Source: Puniceibacterium sediminis (GTDB lineage Bacteria; Pseudomonadota; Alphaproteobacteria; Rhodobacterales; Rhodobacteraceae). From it: a stretch of DNA of 64,000 nt. Below the pieces are notes generated by a model. That model did not search any database, had not been told where the DNA came from, and saw nothing but the letters and a program-made list of their open reading frames with translations. Made by a program: the position numbers and the translations under genes. Position 1 is the first letter of the stretch. Every line of letters starts with the position of its first letter. Of the stretch, positions 54,968 through 63,905 are shown piece after piece. The stretch lies in contig NZ_FZNN01000017.1 of the NCBI RefSeq assembly GCF_900188035.1, forward strand, positions 41,080-105,079, read 5' to 3'.

Positions 54968-56389
54968 ATGACAGGTGAGGCACCGATCCTATTGTGGGTC
55001 CGGCGGGATCTGAGGTTGATCGATCATCCGGCGCTGGTCGCGGCCATCGCTACGGGATGTCCGGTGATACCGGTCTTTGTGCAGGACGCGAGTGTCGACC
55101 GGCTGGGCGCGGCACCGAAGTGGCGGCTGGGTCTGGGGTTGGAGCATCACGCAAAGGCATTGCGTGCCGTGGGCAGTCGGCTGGTGCTGCGGTCCGGGCC
55201 TGCGCGCGAGGTGCTGGAGGCGCTGGTCGAGGAAACCGGGGCCGAGGCGGTCTACTGGATGCGGGGTTATGACCCCGAAGGCGTGGAGCGGGACACTGCC
55301 GTCAAGGAGGCGTTGGTGGATCGCGGGATCGAGGCGCGCAGCTTTGCCGGGCATCTGATGTTCGAGCCCTGGGAGGTTCAGACCGGGGCGGGCGGGTTCT
55401 ACAAGGTTTTCACGCCGTTCTGGAAGGCGGTGAAGGAGCGGGAGGTGCCCGAGCCTTTGGCACAGCCTTTGAATATACCGGCGCCGCAGGTCTGGCCGGA
55501 AAGTGAAGCTCTGGCGGATTGGGCGCTGGGCGCGGCTATGCGGCGTGGCGCTGACGTGGTGCGCCCCTTTGTGCGGTTGGGCGAGGCGGCGGCGCAGGAG
55601 CGGCTGGGCAATTTCATGGCGCATAAGGTGGGCGAGTATGTCGAGGCGCGCAATTTGCCCGGGGTCGATGGCACCTCGGGTCTGTCAGAGAACCTGTCGC
55701 TGGGGGAAATCACACCGCGACAATGCTGGCACGCGGGGCTGCGGGCGCGGAATGTGGGCAAGGCCGGGGCGGAGACGTTCCTGAAAGAACTGGTCTGGCG
55801 CGAATTCGCCTATCATCTGATGTGGCACACGCCGCGCATCCTGACGGACAACTGGAAGGAAGGTTGGGATAGGTTTCCCTGGAGTGAGGATGAACAGAGC
55901 GCCGAAGTCATCGCCTGGAGGCAGGGGCGCACGGGGATTCCGTTTGTCGATGCGGCGATGCGTGAATTGTATGTGACCGGGCGGATGCACAACCGGGGGC
56001 GGATGATTGTTGCGTCGTACCTTACCAAGCACCTGATGTGTCACTGGCGGATCGGGTTGAAATGGTTCGAGGATACGCTGATCGACTGGGATCCGGCGAG
56101 CAATGCCATGGGTTGGCAATGGGCGGCCGGGTGTGGACCGGATGCGGCGCCCTATTTCCGGGTGTTCAATCCGGTGACCCAGCTGAAGAAATTCGACCCC
56201 GCCCATGCCTATGCCGATCGCTGGATTGCCGAAGGCCGTCTGGAACCTTCGCGGGATGCGTTGAGTTATTTTGACGCGATCCCAAAGCAATGGGTCCTGT
56301 CGCCCCGCGATCCCTATCCCGCGCCGGTGGTTGACGTCGCAGAGGGGCGCATGACGGCGCTGAATGCTTATGCAAACAGGGATTTCTGA
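54968..56389 (+). CDS. phrB: Deoxyribodipyrimidine photolyase (class I CPD)
   Basis: A 473-residue flavoprotein that splits pyrimidine dimers with blue light. It starts MTGEAPILLWVRRDLRLIDH, and the FAD-binding half has WREFAYHLMWHTP, IPFVDAAMRELYVTGRMHNR and a DWDPASNAMGWQWAAGCGPD segment with the tryptophans of electron transfer. I chose the ATG at 54968, behind AGGGAGA. The cfa gene follows directly, and photolyase next to cfa is seen in other proteobacteria as part of light or singlet-oxygen stress groups. Confidence 0.95.
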   Translation: MTGEAPILLWVRRDLRLIDHPALVAAIATGCPVIPVFVQDASVDRLGAAPKWRLGLGLEHHAKALRAVGSRLVLRSGPAREVLEALVEETGAEAVYWMRGYDPEGVERDTAVKEALVDRGIEARSFAGHLMFEPWEVQTGAGGFYKVFTPFWKAVKEREVPEPLAQPLNIPAPQVWPESEALADWALGAAMRRGADVVRPFVRLGEAAAQERLGNFMAHKVGEYVEARNLPGVDGTSGLSENLSLGEITPRQCWHAGLRARNVGKAGAETFLKELVWREFAYHLMWHTPRILTDNWKEGWDRFPWSEDEQSAEVIAWRQGRTGIPFVDAAMRELYVTGRMHNRGRMIVASYLTKHLMCHWRIGLKWFEDTLIDWDPASNAMGWQWAAGCGPDAAPYFRVFNPVTQLKKFDPAHAYADRWIAEGRLEPSRDALSYFDAIPKQWVLSPRDPYPAPVVDVAEGRMTALNAYANRDF

Positions 56390-56470
56390 GTGAAGAAATT
56401 GGTTAACACTTGCTATAGCGGCTTGGCCGGGCGTAGCCTTTGTGTCGATTTTCCGCAGATGGGCGTGCCT

Positions 56471-57679
56471 ATGATCCTGACCAAGACCAAAGACCAGACG
56501 GGCCTGCCACGGTATTTTCCGCAAGTCTTCGAGATGTCGAAAGACATGAACAAAGGGCGCATCGATTTCGTGTTGCCGGATGGACGGGTGTTTCGCGCAG
56601 AGGGGCGCAATCCCGGGCCGGTGGCCGAGCTGCAGATTCACAACCCGGATATCTTTGCCCGCCTGATCCGCGAGGGCGATCTGGGGTTCTGCGATGCCTA
56701 CCTGGACAAGTGGTGGAGCACACCGGACCTGATGGCGTTCATGGATCTGGTGCATGCGGATAATGACGCGCTGTATGACGGGTTTCCCGGGATGGGGCTG
56801 GTGCGGGCGTTTGAGCGGCTGCGGTTCTGGTGGCAGGGCAATTCCAAGCGGCAGGCACGCCGCAACATCAGCCACCATTACGATCTGGGCAACGATTTCT
56901 ATCGGCTGTGGCTGGATGACACGATGACCTACTCATCGGCGCTGTTCGAGACTGGGCAGGAAAGCACCGAGACGGCGCAGATAGCCAAATATGCTAGTAT
57001 GGTGGACCAGATGGGGGTGTCTCCGGGGGACCATGTGCTGGAAATCGGCTGCGGCTGGGGGGGATTTGCCGAATATGCCGCAAGGGAGCGCGGGCTGAAG
57101 GTTACCGGCCTCACGATTTCGCAGGAGCAGTACAATTTTGCGGTAGATCGGATCGCGAAGGCGGGGTTGTCGGATCGGGTGACGATCAAGCTGCAGGATT
57201 ATCGGGACGCGCGTGGCAGCTATGACGGTATCGCCAGCATCGAGATGTTCGAGGCCGTGGGCGAGAAGTATTGGCCGGTCTATTTCAACGCGGTACGCGA
57301 ACGGTTGAAACCGGGCAGGCAGGCGACGCTGCAGATCATCACGGTTCAGCACAAGCGCTGGGAGGTATATCGGCGCGGCCCGGATTTCATTCAGAAGTAC
57401 ATCTTCCCCGGTGGCATGCTGCCCAGCCCGGTGGTGCTGCGTGAAGAGGTGCGCAAAGCCGGGCTGGCGGTGGCAAAGTCTGTCGAGTTCGGGCCGAGTT
57501 ATAGCCAGACGCTGCGGCGCTGGCATGAAACATTCAACGACAGGTGGGACGAGGTGGCAAGGCTTGGCTTTGACGACAGGTTCCGGCGGATGTGGAATTT
57601 CTACCTCGCCTCTTGTGCCGCGACGTTTCACAGCGGTAACTGCGATGTGACGCAGATCACAATCAGCAGACCAGGATAG
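56471..57679 (+). CDS. cfa: Cyclopropane-fatty-acyl-phospholipid synthase family
   Basis: A 402-residue SAM-dependent enzyme that methylenates double bonds of membrane phospholipids. The motif SHHYDLGNDFY (about 134-144) and the SAM-binding LEIGCGWGGFAEYA (about 190) are typical, as is TLQIITVQHKRWEVY with the later YIFPGGMLPSP. The start is uncertain: the frame is open back to a GTG at 56390 overlapping the phrB stop, with ATG codons at 56459 and 56471. I chose the last because the extra residues are not family-like. Confidence 0.9.
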   Translation: MILTKTKDQTGLPRYFPQVFEMSKDMNKGRIDFVLPDGRVFRAEGRNPGPVAELQIHNPDIFARLIREGDLGFCDAYLDKWWSTPDLMAFMDLVHADNDALYDGFPGMGLVRAFERLRFWWQGNSKRQARRNISHHYDLGNDFYRLWLDDTMTYSSALFETGQESTETAQIAKYASMVDQMGVSPGDHVLEIGCGWGGFAEYAARERGLKVTGLTISQEQYNFAVDRIAKAGLSDRVTIKLQDYRDARGSYDGIASIEMFEAVGEKYWPVYFNAVRERLKPGRQATLQIITVQHKRWEVYRRGPDFIQKYIFPGGMLPSPVVLREEVRKAGLAVAKSVEFGPSYSQTLRRWHETFNDRWDEVARLGFDDRFRRMWNFYLASCAATFHSGNCDVTQITISRPG

Positions 57680-57735
57680 ACCAATGTTCCCAGCCGCCAT
57701 GTACCACCACCCCCTTTGCAGCTGTAACTGACGGC

Positions 57736-58863
57736 ATGGCAGATCTGTTTTTCTACGGCACCCTGTGCCATGTGCCGCTGCTTGAGATCGTGCTGGACCG
57801 ACCGGCGGCGCAGATCGGCGCGGTTCCGGCGGTGCTGGACGATCATGGGGCCTGGTGGGTCGCCGGGCATTCCTTTCCTATGATCGCGCAGGCCGAGGGC
57901 GCGCGGGTGGCGGGCCTGTTGGTGCGGGGTCTGAGTGACGGCGATGTGGCGCGGCTGAACTATTACGAGGGTGGGTTTCAATATGACCTGCGCGAGGTGA
58001 CGGTTCGCAGCGGCGCTGGGCAGGCAAGGGCACAGGTCTATTTCCCGGCGCCCGGGCGCTGGCAGGCCGGGGCGCCGTGGGATCTGGCGGAATGGGCCGC
58101 ACGCTGGGGGGCGATGACCCTGAGTGCGGCGCATGAGGTGATGGTCCAGTTCGGCGTGATGCCGGTCGACGAGGTGCAGCAGCTATGGCCGTTCTTCTGT
58201 GCCCGGGGATGGGCACAGGAACTGGCGGCGCTGGCGGCACCGCAGACCCTGCGCAGTGGCATGACCCGGGATGACGTGAATATCCTGCGCTATCGGCCCG
58301 GTTACAATGGATTTTTCCGGATCAGGGCGTTTGATCTGCAGCACCGGCGTTTTGACGGCAGCCAGAGCGAGGTTGTGTCGCGCGAGGCCTATGTGGCCTT
58401 TGATGCCGCCCTTGTGCTGCCCTACGATCCGGTGAGCGATCAGGTCATGTTGATCGAACAGCTGCGCTATGGTCCGGTGCACCGGGGCGATCCGGCGCCT
58501 TGGGTGCTGGAGCCGATTGCGGGGCTGGTCGATGCCGGCGAAGATCCGGCGGATTGTGCGCGGCGCGAGGCGGTCGAGGAGGCCGGTCTGACGCTGGGCG
58601 ATCTGCGACCGATGGTGAATGTCTATCCGTCGCCCGGTTATACGACCGAATTCTTTCACTGTTTTCTGGGGCTTTGTGCGCTGGAGAAGCGGGACGAAGG
58701 GTTGAATGGCATAGCCGAAGAGAATGAAGATATCCGCAGCCATGTGATCAGCTTTGATGCCGCGATGGCGCTGGTCGATAGTGGAGAGATCAATGTCGGG
58801 CCGCTGGTGATGATGTTGCTGTGGCTGGCGCGCAAGCGGGACGGGCTGCGGGCCGCAGTGTGA
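57736..58863 (+). CDS. Fusion of GGCT-like domain and NUDIX hydrolase
   Basis: A 375-residue two-domain protein. The N-terminal part starts MADLFFYGTLCHVPLLEIVL, the YGTL opening of gamma-glutamylcyclotransferase-like folds, and includes LNYYEGGFQYDLREV. The C-terminal part (from about residue 185) is an ADP-ribose pyrophosphatase-like NUDIX hydrolase, with the box spanning 263-285 (Gly263, Glu269, Arg277-Glu278, Glu281-Glu282, Gly284). It probably hydrolyses ADP-ribose or a related nucleoside diphosphate; the job of the first domain is unknown. The fusion recurs in Rhodobacteraceae. Confidence 0.9.
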   Translation: MADLFFYGTLCHVPLLEIVLDRPAAQIGAVPAVLDDHGAWWVAGHSFPMIAQAEGARVAGLLVRGLSDGDVARLNYYEGGFQYDLREVTVRSGAGQARAQVYFPAPGRWQAGAPWDLAEWAARWGAMTLSAAHEVMVQFGVMPVDEVQQLWPFFCARGWAQELAALAAPQTLRSGMTRDDVNILRYRPGYNGFFRIRAFDLQHRRFDGSQSEVVSREAYVAFDAALVLPYDPVSDQVMLIEQLRYGPVHRGDPAPWVLEPIAGLVDAGEDPADCARREAVEEAGLTLGDLRPMVNVYPSPGYTTEFFHCFLGLCALEKRDEGLNGIAEENEDIRSHVISFDAAMALVDSGEINVGPLVMMLLWLARKRDGLRAAV

Positions 58864-59044
58864 CGCCTGCGCAGCGCGCGCCCGGCGCGCTTGATTCCGG
58901 GCTAGGGGCCTGTTTCGGATGGCCGTTTGGGTGCGAAGCCCCTAGGGTTGACCAAACGACGCCACGCTGGCCCTGCGCGCTGCGGCTTGAGTTCAGGCCA
59001 TACGCGGCCTACATCGTGGAAAACATGTCTGGAAGGGGACCTTC

Positions 59045-60079
59045 ATGCGCATTGCAAAAGATCTGGCCGACGCGGTCGGAAACACACCGCTGATCCGGCT
59101 GAACAAGGCCAGCGAAGAGACTGGCTGCGAGATCCTGGGCAAGGCTGAATTCATGAACCCCGGTCAGTCGGTCAAGGACCGCGCGGCGCTGTATATCATC
59201 AAGGATGCGGTGGCGAAGGGTCTGCTGAAGCCCGGCGGCACGATTGTCGAAGGCACGGCCGGCAACACGGGCATCGGCCTTGCGCTGGTGGGGGCGTCGA
59301 TGGGGTTCAAGACCGTCATCGTCATCCCGGAAACGCAGAGCCAGGAAAAGAAGGACATGATCCGTCTGGCCGGCGCCGAACTGGTGCAGGTCCCGGCAGC
59401 GCCCTATCGCAACCCCAACAACTATGTGCGCTATTCCGGCCGTCTGGCCGAAGAATTGGGGCGCACATCGGACAAGGGCGTGATCTGGGCCAACCAGTTC
59501 GACAACGTGGCCAACCGGCAGGCGCATATCGAAACCACCGGCCCCGAGATCTGGAAACAGACTGGCGGCAAGGTGGACGGCTTCATCTGCGCCGCAGGGT
59601 CGGGCGGTACGGTCGCGGGCGTCGGCATGGCGCTTCAGCCCAAGGGCGTGAAGGTGGGTCTTGCCGATCCGATGGGGGCGGCGCTGTATAGTTTCTACAC
59701 CACGGGCGAATTCAAATCCGAGGGCGATTCCATCACCGAAGGCATCGGGCAGGGACGCATCACTGCCAACCTCGAAGGGTTCACGCCCGATTTCGTCTGC
59801 CAGGTTTCGGACCACGAGGCGCTGCCGATCGTGTTTGATCTGCTGAGCGAAGAGGGCCTTGTCATGGGCGGTTCGACCGGCATCAACGTCGCGGGCGCGA
59901 TCCGTATGGCCAAGGAAATGGGGCCGGGGCACACGATCGTCACCGTGCTCTGTGACTATGGCAACCGCTACCAGTCCAAGCTGTTCAATCCGGAATTCCT
60001 GACTGCCAAAGGCCTGCCGGTGCCCAAGTGGCTGGACCGCGCGCCGGCCAGTATTCCCGGGGTGTTCGAGGACGTCTGA
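59045..60079 (+). CDS. cysK: Cysteine synthase A
   Basis: A 344-residue PLP enzyme that makes cysteine from O-acetylserine and sulfide. The PLP lysine is Lys44 in NPGQSVKDRAA; the substrate loop EGTAGNTGIG and the phosphate-binding GSGGTVAGVG follow. Length is slightly above the usual 310-320 because of C-terminal residues (LPVPKWLDRAPASIPG). Its last base is shared with the start of the mechanosensitive channel gene (TGATG), so translation is coupled. The 181-bp upstream spacer is GC-rich without a gene. Confidence 0.96.
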   Translation: MRIAKDLADAVGNTPLIRLNKASEETGCEILGKAEFMNPGQSVKDRAALYIIKDAVAKGLLKPGGTIVEGTAGNTGIGLALVGASMGFKTVIVIPETQSQEKKDMIRLAGAELVQVPAAPYRNPNNYVRYSGRLAEELGRTSDKGVIWANQFDNVANRQAHIETTGPEIWKQTGGKVDGFICAAGSGGTVAGVGMALQPKGVKVGLADPMGAALYSFYTTGEFKSEGDSITEGIGQGRITANLEGFTPDFVCQVSDHEALPIVFDLLSEEGLVMGGSTGINVAGAIRMAKEMGPGHTIVTVLCDYGNRYQSKLFNPEFLTAKGLPVPKWLDRAPASIPGVFEDV

Positions 60080-62547
60080 TGGCCTTGCTGCGCCAGCTTT
60101 GCCTTGCGCTGACGTTTCTGCTCATCACCGTCTGTGCGAGCCTTGCGCAGACGGAGGCGCCGGGCGCACTTGATTACGAGCGATGGGAAAGCACTGCCGT
60201 ACGGGCCGAAACTGCGCTTGCCGATGGCGAGGCGTCGAACAAGTCCCTTGAAACGCTGCGCACAGAGATTGCGGGTTACCGCCAACGGTTCCAGTCTGCC
60301 CAGTCCGAACAAAAGGCACGGGTTGCGACGCTGCAGGCCCAGCTGGATGCGCTGGGGCCGGTGCCCGAGGAGGGTTCCCGGGAGGCACCCGACATCGCCG
60401 CGCGGCGCAAGGAGCTGAATGACCAGCTTGCCCAGCAACGCGCGCCGGTGCTGGCTGCCGAAGAGGCCTATACCCGGGCCGACGGGATGATCCGTGAGAT
60501 CGACAATGTCATCCGGACCCGCAAAGCCGAAGAGATGCTCGCCCTGGGACCCAGTCCGTTGCTGCCGAGCTACTGGAGTGTGGCGCTGCAGGATCTGGTG
60601 CGTTCTGCGGGTCTGCTGGCATCGGAAACTTCTGCGGCCTGGACCAAGGAAGGGAGCGGCGCTGACATCGTCGCAAAGCTTCCGACTGTCCTTACGCTGT
60701 TGGTGCTGACAATGCTGCTGACGCTGCGGGGGCCGCATTGGGTGCATGTGGGTGTGAATGTCTTGCGCCGCCGCACACGCCGGGGCAGCGGTGTCTGGCA
60801 GTTCGTGCTGTCACTGGGGCAGATCGTTCTGCCGCTGCTGGGGGTCTATGCCTTTGCCACGGCGGTGCGGATCAGCGGTTTGGTGGGGGACCGGGTCGAA
60901 CTGATGCTGGAACGGCTGCCGATCTGGATCGGTGTGGCGCTGTTCGTACGCTGGCTGGCCGAACAGTCGTTTTCGCGTGACGACGATGTGGCGACCCTGC
61001 CGATCGTGCGCAGGCGGCGCGCCCAGGCGCGTTATTACGTGACTCTGATCGGGTTGGCTCTTGTCCTCAAGGGGGCGCTGGCGCTGCTGGGCCGCATAGA
61101 CGCCTACGGGCCGGAAACCGCGGCGGTGCTGAATTTCCCGATCACCCTGCTTTGCGCGCTGTTGCTGTTCCGGCTGGGCCAGACCCTGCGGGATGCGCGT
61201 GCCCAAGGGGATTCAGGCGGCGAAGAGCCACAGGACGCGATCTACTTCCGCCTGCGTGTCGCGCGCATCGTTGGTCAGCTGATCCTGCTTCTGGCGATTG
61301 CCGCACCGGTGCTGGCGGCCATTGGCTATGCCAACCTGTCGGATGTACTGGTGTTTCAGACCATTGCCACGCTGCTTCTGGTCGGCACCGGGCTGGTGAT
61401 TCAGCGGTTTATCGGCGACGCCTTCCAGCTCTTTACCGGCAAGACGGTGCAAGAGGCGCAAAGCCTGATCCCGGTGCTGCTGGGCTTTATCCTTGTCCTT
61501 TTGCTGCTGCCGCCACTGGCTCTGATCTGGGGCGCGCGGGTTGCCGATCTGACCGAGGTCTGGGCCCGGTTCGGCGCAGGCTTTACCGTGGGTGGAACGC
61601 GTATCGCGCCGACCGATTTCCTGGGGGTGATCCTGGTCTTTTTCGCAGGCTACGCCGTCACGCGTCTGATTCAGGGGGCGCTGCGCAACTCTGTCCTGCC
61701 CAAGACGCGTATCGACATCGGCGGGCGCAATGCCATCGTGGCGGGACTTGGCTATACCGGGGTTATCGGATCGGCGCTGCTGGCGATTTCTTCGGCCGGG
61801 CTGGATCTGACCTCGCTTGCCTTTGTTGCCGGTGGCCTGTCGCTTGGTGTTGGTTTCGGCCTGCAGACCATCGTGCAGAATTTCGTATCGGGCATCATCC
61901 TGCTGATCGAACGGCCGATTTCCGAAGGCGACTGGATTCAGGTCGGCGACCAGATGGGCTATGTCAAAGATATCTCGGTCCGGGCCACACGGATCGAGAC
62001 CTTTGACCGGACCGACGTGATCATCCCCAACGCCGATCTGATCACCGGCAACGTGACCAACTATACGCGCGGCAATTCGCTGGGCCGGATCATCGTGTCG
62101 GTGGGCGTGGCCTATGGGTCGGACACGCGGCAGGTTGAATCCATTCTTCTGGGCATCGCGCGCGAACACCCGCAGGTGATGATGAACCCGGCACCCTACG
62201 TCTATTTCAAGGGCTTTGGCGAGAATGCGATGGAGTTCGAGATCCGCGCCATTCTGGTCGACATCAACCACGTGATAAACATCCGAACCGAAATGAATCA
62301 CCAGATCGCCGAACGGTTCAAGGCAGCGGGTATCCAGATTCCGTTTGCTCAGCGCGATATCTGGCTGCGTAATCCCGAAACCCTGCATTCTGCCGACGCG
62401 GCGGACAGGCACCATTCCGCGCTTGCGGCCAAGCCACCTTCGACGCCGCAGCCCACACAGGACAAGGATGCGGCCCGCGGCGCGCTGCATGACGAAGGCG
62501 ATGTGACAAACGATACCGGCGCTGACGCCGGAGATGGAGACAGATGA
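60079..62547 (+). CDS. Mechanosensitive channel of the MscS family with periplasmic DUF3772 domain
   Basis: An 822-residue inner-membrane protein. A signal peptide (LCLALTFLLITVCASLAQ) leads into a helical periplasmic part with coiled-coil character (about 25-185, DUF3772). Several membrane helices follow, then the MscS core: pore helix around GVGFGLQTIVQNFVSGI (about residue 590) and the beta domain with IERPISEGDWIQVGD and DVIIPNADLITGNVTNY. The last 60 residues are acidic and disordered. Such channels release solutes on hypo-osmotic shock. It overlaps cysK at its start and the alaX start at its end (ATGA). Confidence 0.92.
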   Translation: MALLRQLCLALTFLLITVCASLAQTEAPGALDYERWESTAVRAETALADGEASNKSLETLRTEIAGYRQRFQSAQSEQKARVATLQAQLDALGPVPEEGSREAPDIAARRKELNDQLAQQRAPVLAAEEAYTRADGMIREIDNVIRTRKAEEMLALGPSPLLPSYWSVALQDLVRSAGLLASETSAAWTKEGSGADIVAKLPTVLTLLVLTMLLTLRGPHWVHVGVNVLRRRTRRGSGVWQFVLSLGQIVLPLLGVYAFATAVRISGLVGDRVELMLERLPIWIGVALFVRWLAEQSFSRDDDVATLPIVRRRRAQARYYVTLIGLALVLKGALALLGRIDAYGPETAAVLNFPITLLCALLLFRLGQTLRDARAQGDSGGEEPQDAIYFRLRVARIVGQLILLLAIAAPVLAAIGYANLSDVLVFQTIATLLLVGTGLVIQRFIGDAFQLFTGKTVQEAQSLIPVLLGFILVLLLLPPLALIWGARVADLTEVWARFGAGFTVGGTRIAPTDFLGVILVFFAGYAVTRLIQGALRNSVLPKTRIDIGGRNAIVAGLGYTGVIGSALLAISSAGLDLTSLAFVAGGLSLGVGFGLQTIVQNFVSGIILLIERPISEGDWIQVGDQMGYVKDISVRATRIETFDRTDVIIPNADLITGNVTNYTRGNSLGRIIVSVGVAYGSDTRQVESILLGIAREHPQVMMNPAPYVYFKGFGENAMEFEIRAILVDINHVINIRTEMNHQIAERFKAAGIQIPFAQRDIWLRNPETLHSADAADRHHSALAAKPPSTPQPTQDKDAARGALHDEGDVTNDTGADAGDGDR

Positions 62548-63266
62548 GTACCGACCCGATTTTCCGCACCAGCCCCTATCAGCGCGAGACGGAATCGCGT
62601 GTTCTGGCGCATACGCCCGAAGGCGGGATCGTCTGCGCTGCGTCTATCTTCTATCCCACGGGCGGTGGTCAGCCCGGCGACAGTGGCCGCATCAGCTGGC
62701 ACGGCGGGCGGCTTACCATCGCGACGACGCTGAAGGGCGAAGGCGACACCTGCGTGCTTGTTCCCGCGGAGGCATCAGCCTTGCCGCCAGTGGACAGTCT
62801 GCTGCATCAGGAACTGGATTGGGAGCGCCGTCACCGCCACATGCGGGTCCACACGGCGCTGCACCTGCTGTCGGTCGTGATCCCGCTGCCGGTGACGGGC
62901 GGGGCCATCGGTGCGGGCAAGGGGCGGCTGGATTTCCTGATGCCCGACCCGCCCGAGGACCGCGATGCCATAGAGGCGGCGCTGAACGCCTTTGTGGACC
63001 GCGATCTGACGGTAAGCGAAGAATGGATCAGCGAAGCCGAGCTCGACGCCAATCCCGGGCTGGTCAAGACGATGTCGGTCATGCCGCCGCGCGGCAGCGG
63101 CCGGATCCGACTGGTGCGGATCGGGCAGGGCAGGGATCACGTCGATCTGCAACCCTGCGGCGGCACCCACGTCGCCCGCACTGGCGAGATCGGCCACCTG
63201 CGCCTGGGCAAGATCGAAAACAAGGGCAAACAGAACCGCCGGGTGAACATCGCCCTGGATATCTGA
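62544..63266 (+). CDS. Alanyl-tRNA editing protein (AlaX)
   Basis: A 240-residue free-standing editing domain that hydrolyses Ser-tRNA(Ala) or Gly-tRNA(Ala). The zinc ligands are His103 and His107 (HTALH), then Cys205 and His209 (CGGTH). FYPTGGGQPGDSG near the N-terminus is the family's entry motif. It overlaps the channel gene by four bases, making the third gene of a cysK-mscS-alaX operon. No terminator is obvious before the tRNA-Ser gene, 152 bp downstream. Confidence 0.93.
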   Translation: MSTDPIFRTSPYQRETESRVLAHTPEGGIVCAASIFYPTGGGQPGDSGRISWHGGRLTIATTLKGEGDTCVLVPAEASALPPVDSLLHQELDWERRHRHMRVHTALHLLSVVIPLPVTGGAIGAGKGRLDFLMPDPPEDRDAIEAALNAFVDRDLTVSEEWISEAELDANPGLVKTMSVMPPRGSGRIRLVRIGQGRDHVDLQPCGGTHVARTGEIGHLRLGKIENKGKQNRRVNIALDI

Positions 63267-63418
63267 CGACTTGCCGCGTGGATTGGGCGTGGGCAGGCGA
63301 CCTTACCCAACGTCGGGTCAGGATTTCGACAGGCGCCGTCGAATTCTGGCATGTTTTTGCAAGATTTCCTTGGCTAGCCTCTTGCACCTGCCCTAGCCCT
63401 CACGCTAAAGCGGTCGGC

Positions 63419-63508
63419 GGAGAGGTGGCCGAGTGGTCGAAGGCGCACGCCTGGAAAGTGTGTAGGCGGGGAACCGTCTCGAGGGTTCGAATCCCTTCCT
63501 CTCCGCCA
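63419..63508 (+). tRNA. tRNA-Ser (anticodon GGA)
   Basis: The 90-nt gene folds into a type II tRNA: acceptor stem GGAGAGG with CCTCTCC (63498-63504), anticodon stem CACGC with GTGTG around CTGGAAA (anticodon GGA at 63453-63455), a long variable arm, T loop GGTTCGAATCC and an encoded CCA end (63506-63508). The discriminator is G, as for serine. It sits at the boundary between core genes and the decayed accessory DNA on the right. Confidence 0.97.
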
Positions 63509-63645
63509 CTGCACCGAGAATATCCATTTCCAATCAGTTACTTAACCGGTATTCACGCGAGCTCACCCCCCATTTTGTCCGCCATTTCGAAAATGATGTG
63601 CGCTTGAGGTGGGAAGACTCAAACTTCCGACTTGTGTTCACCTTT

Positions 63646-63905
63646 TTAAAGCGTTGGGCTTCGCTTCGAAGGCTTCAGGTTGTAGCGTTTCGACTTACCT
63701 TCTGGCAAATCACTATTCTGCGCCTCCACGCCCATTTCTGTCGCTATATTTCTGGTGACGTTTACGATGCTGCCGATAAAATGCCCTGACTGGCTCTTAT
63801 CCGTGCCAGTTGCCAAGATGTCGTTGAACAGCTGCTGGAAATGCATACGCGTCCAGCCGTAGTTTCGCTGATACACCGGGATGGCAAAAGCTGTCTCACT
63901 GCTGT
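63646..63905 (-). pseudogene. DUF262 (GmrSD-type restriction enzyme) N-terminal fragment
   Basis: Read on the minus strand from the insertion sequence boundary, the frame gives SSETAFAIPVYQRNYGW, then RMHFQQLFNDILAT and HFIGSIVNV. This is the DUF262 opening pattern (IPxYQRxYxW, QLxxDI, FxGSIV) of modification-dependent type IV restriction systems. The true start is missing, cut off at 63906 by the insertion sequence. After about residue 45 the similarity fades (the expected DGQQR motif is absent), and the frame stops at 63646. It is a broken remnant, not a working gene. Confidence 0.75.
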
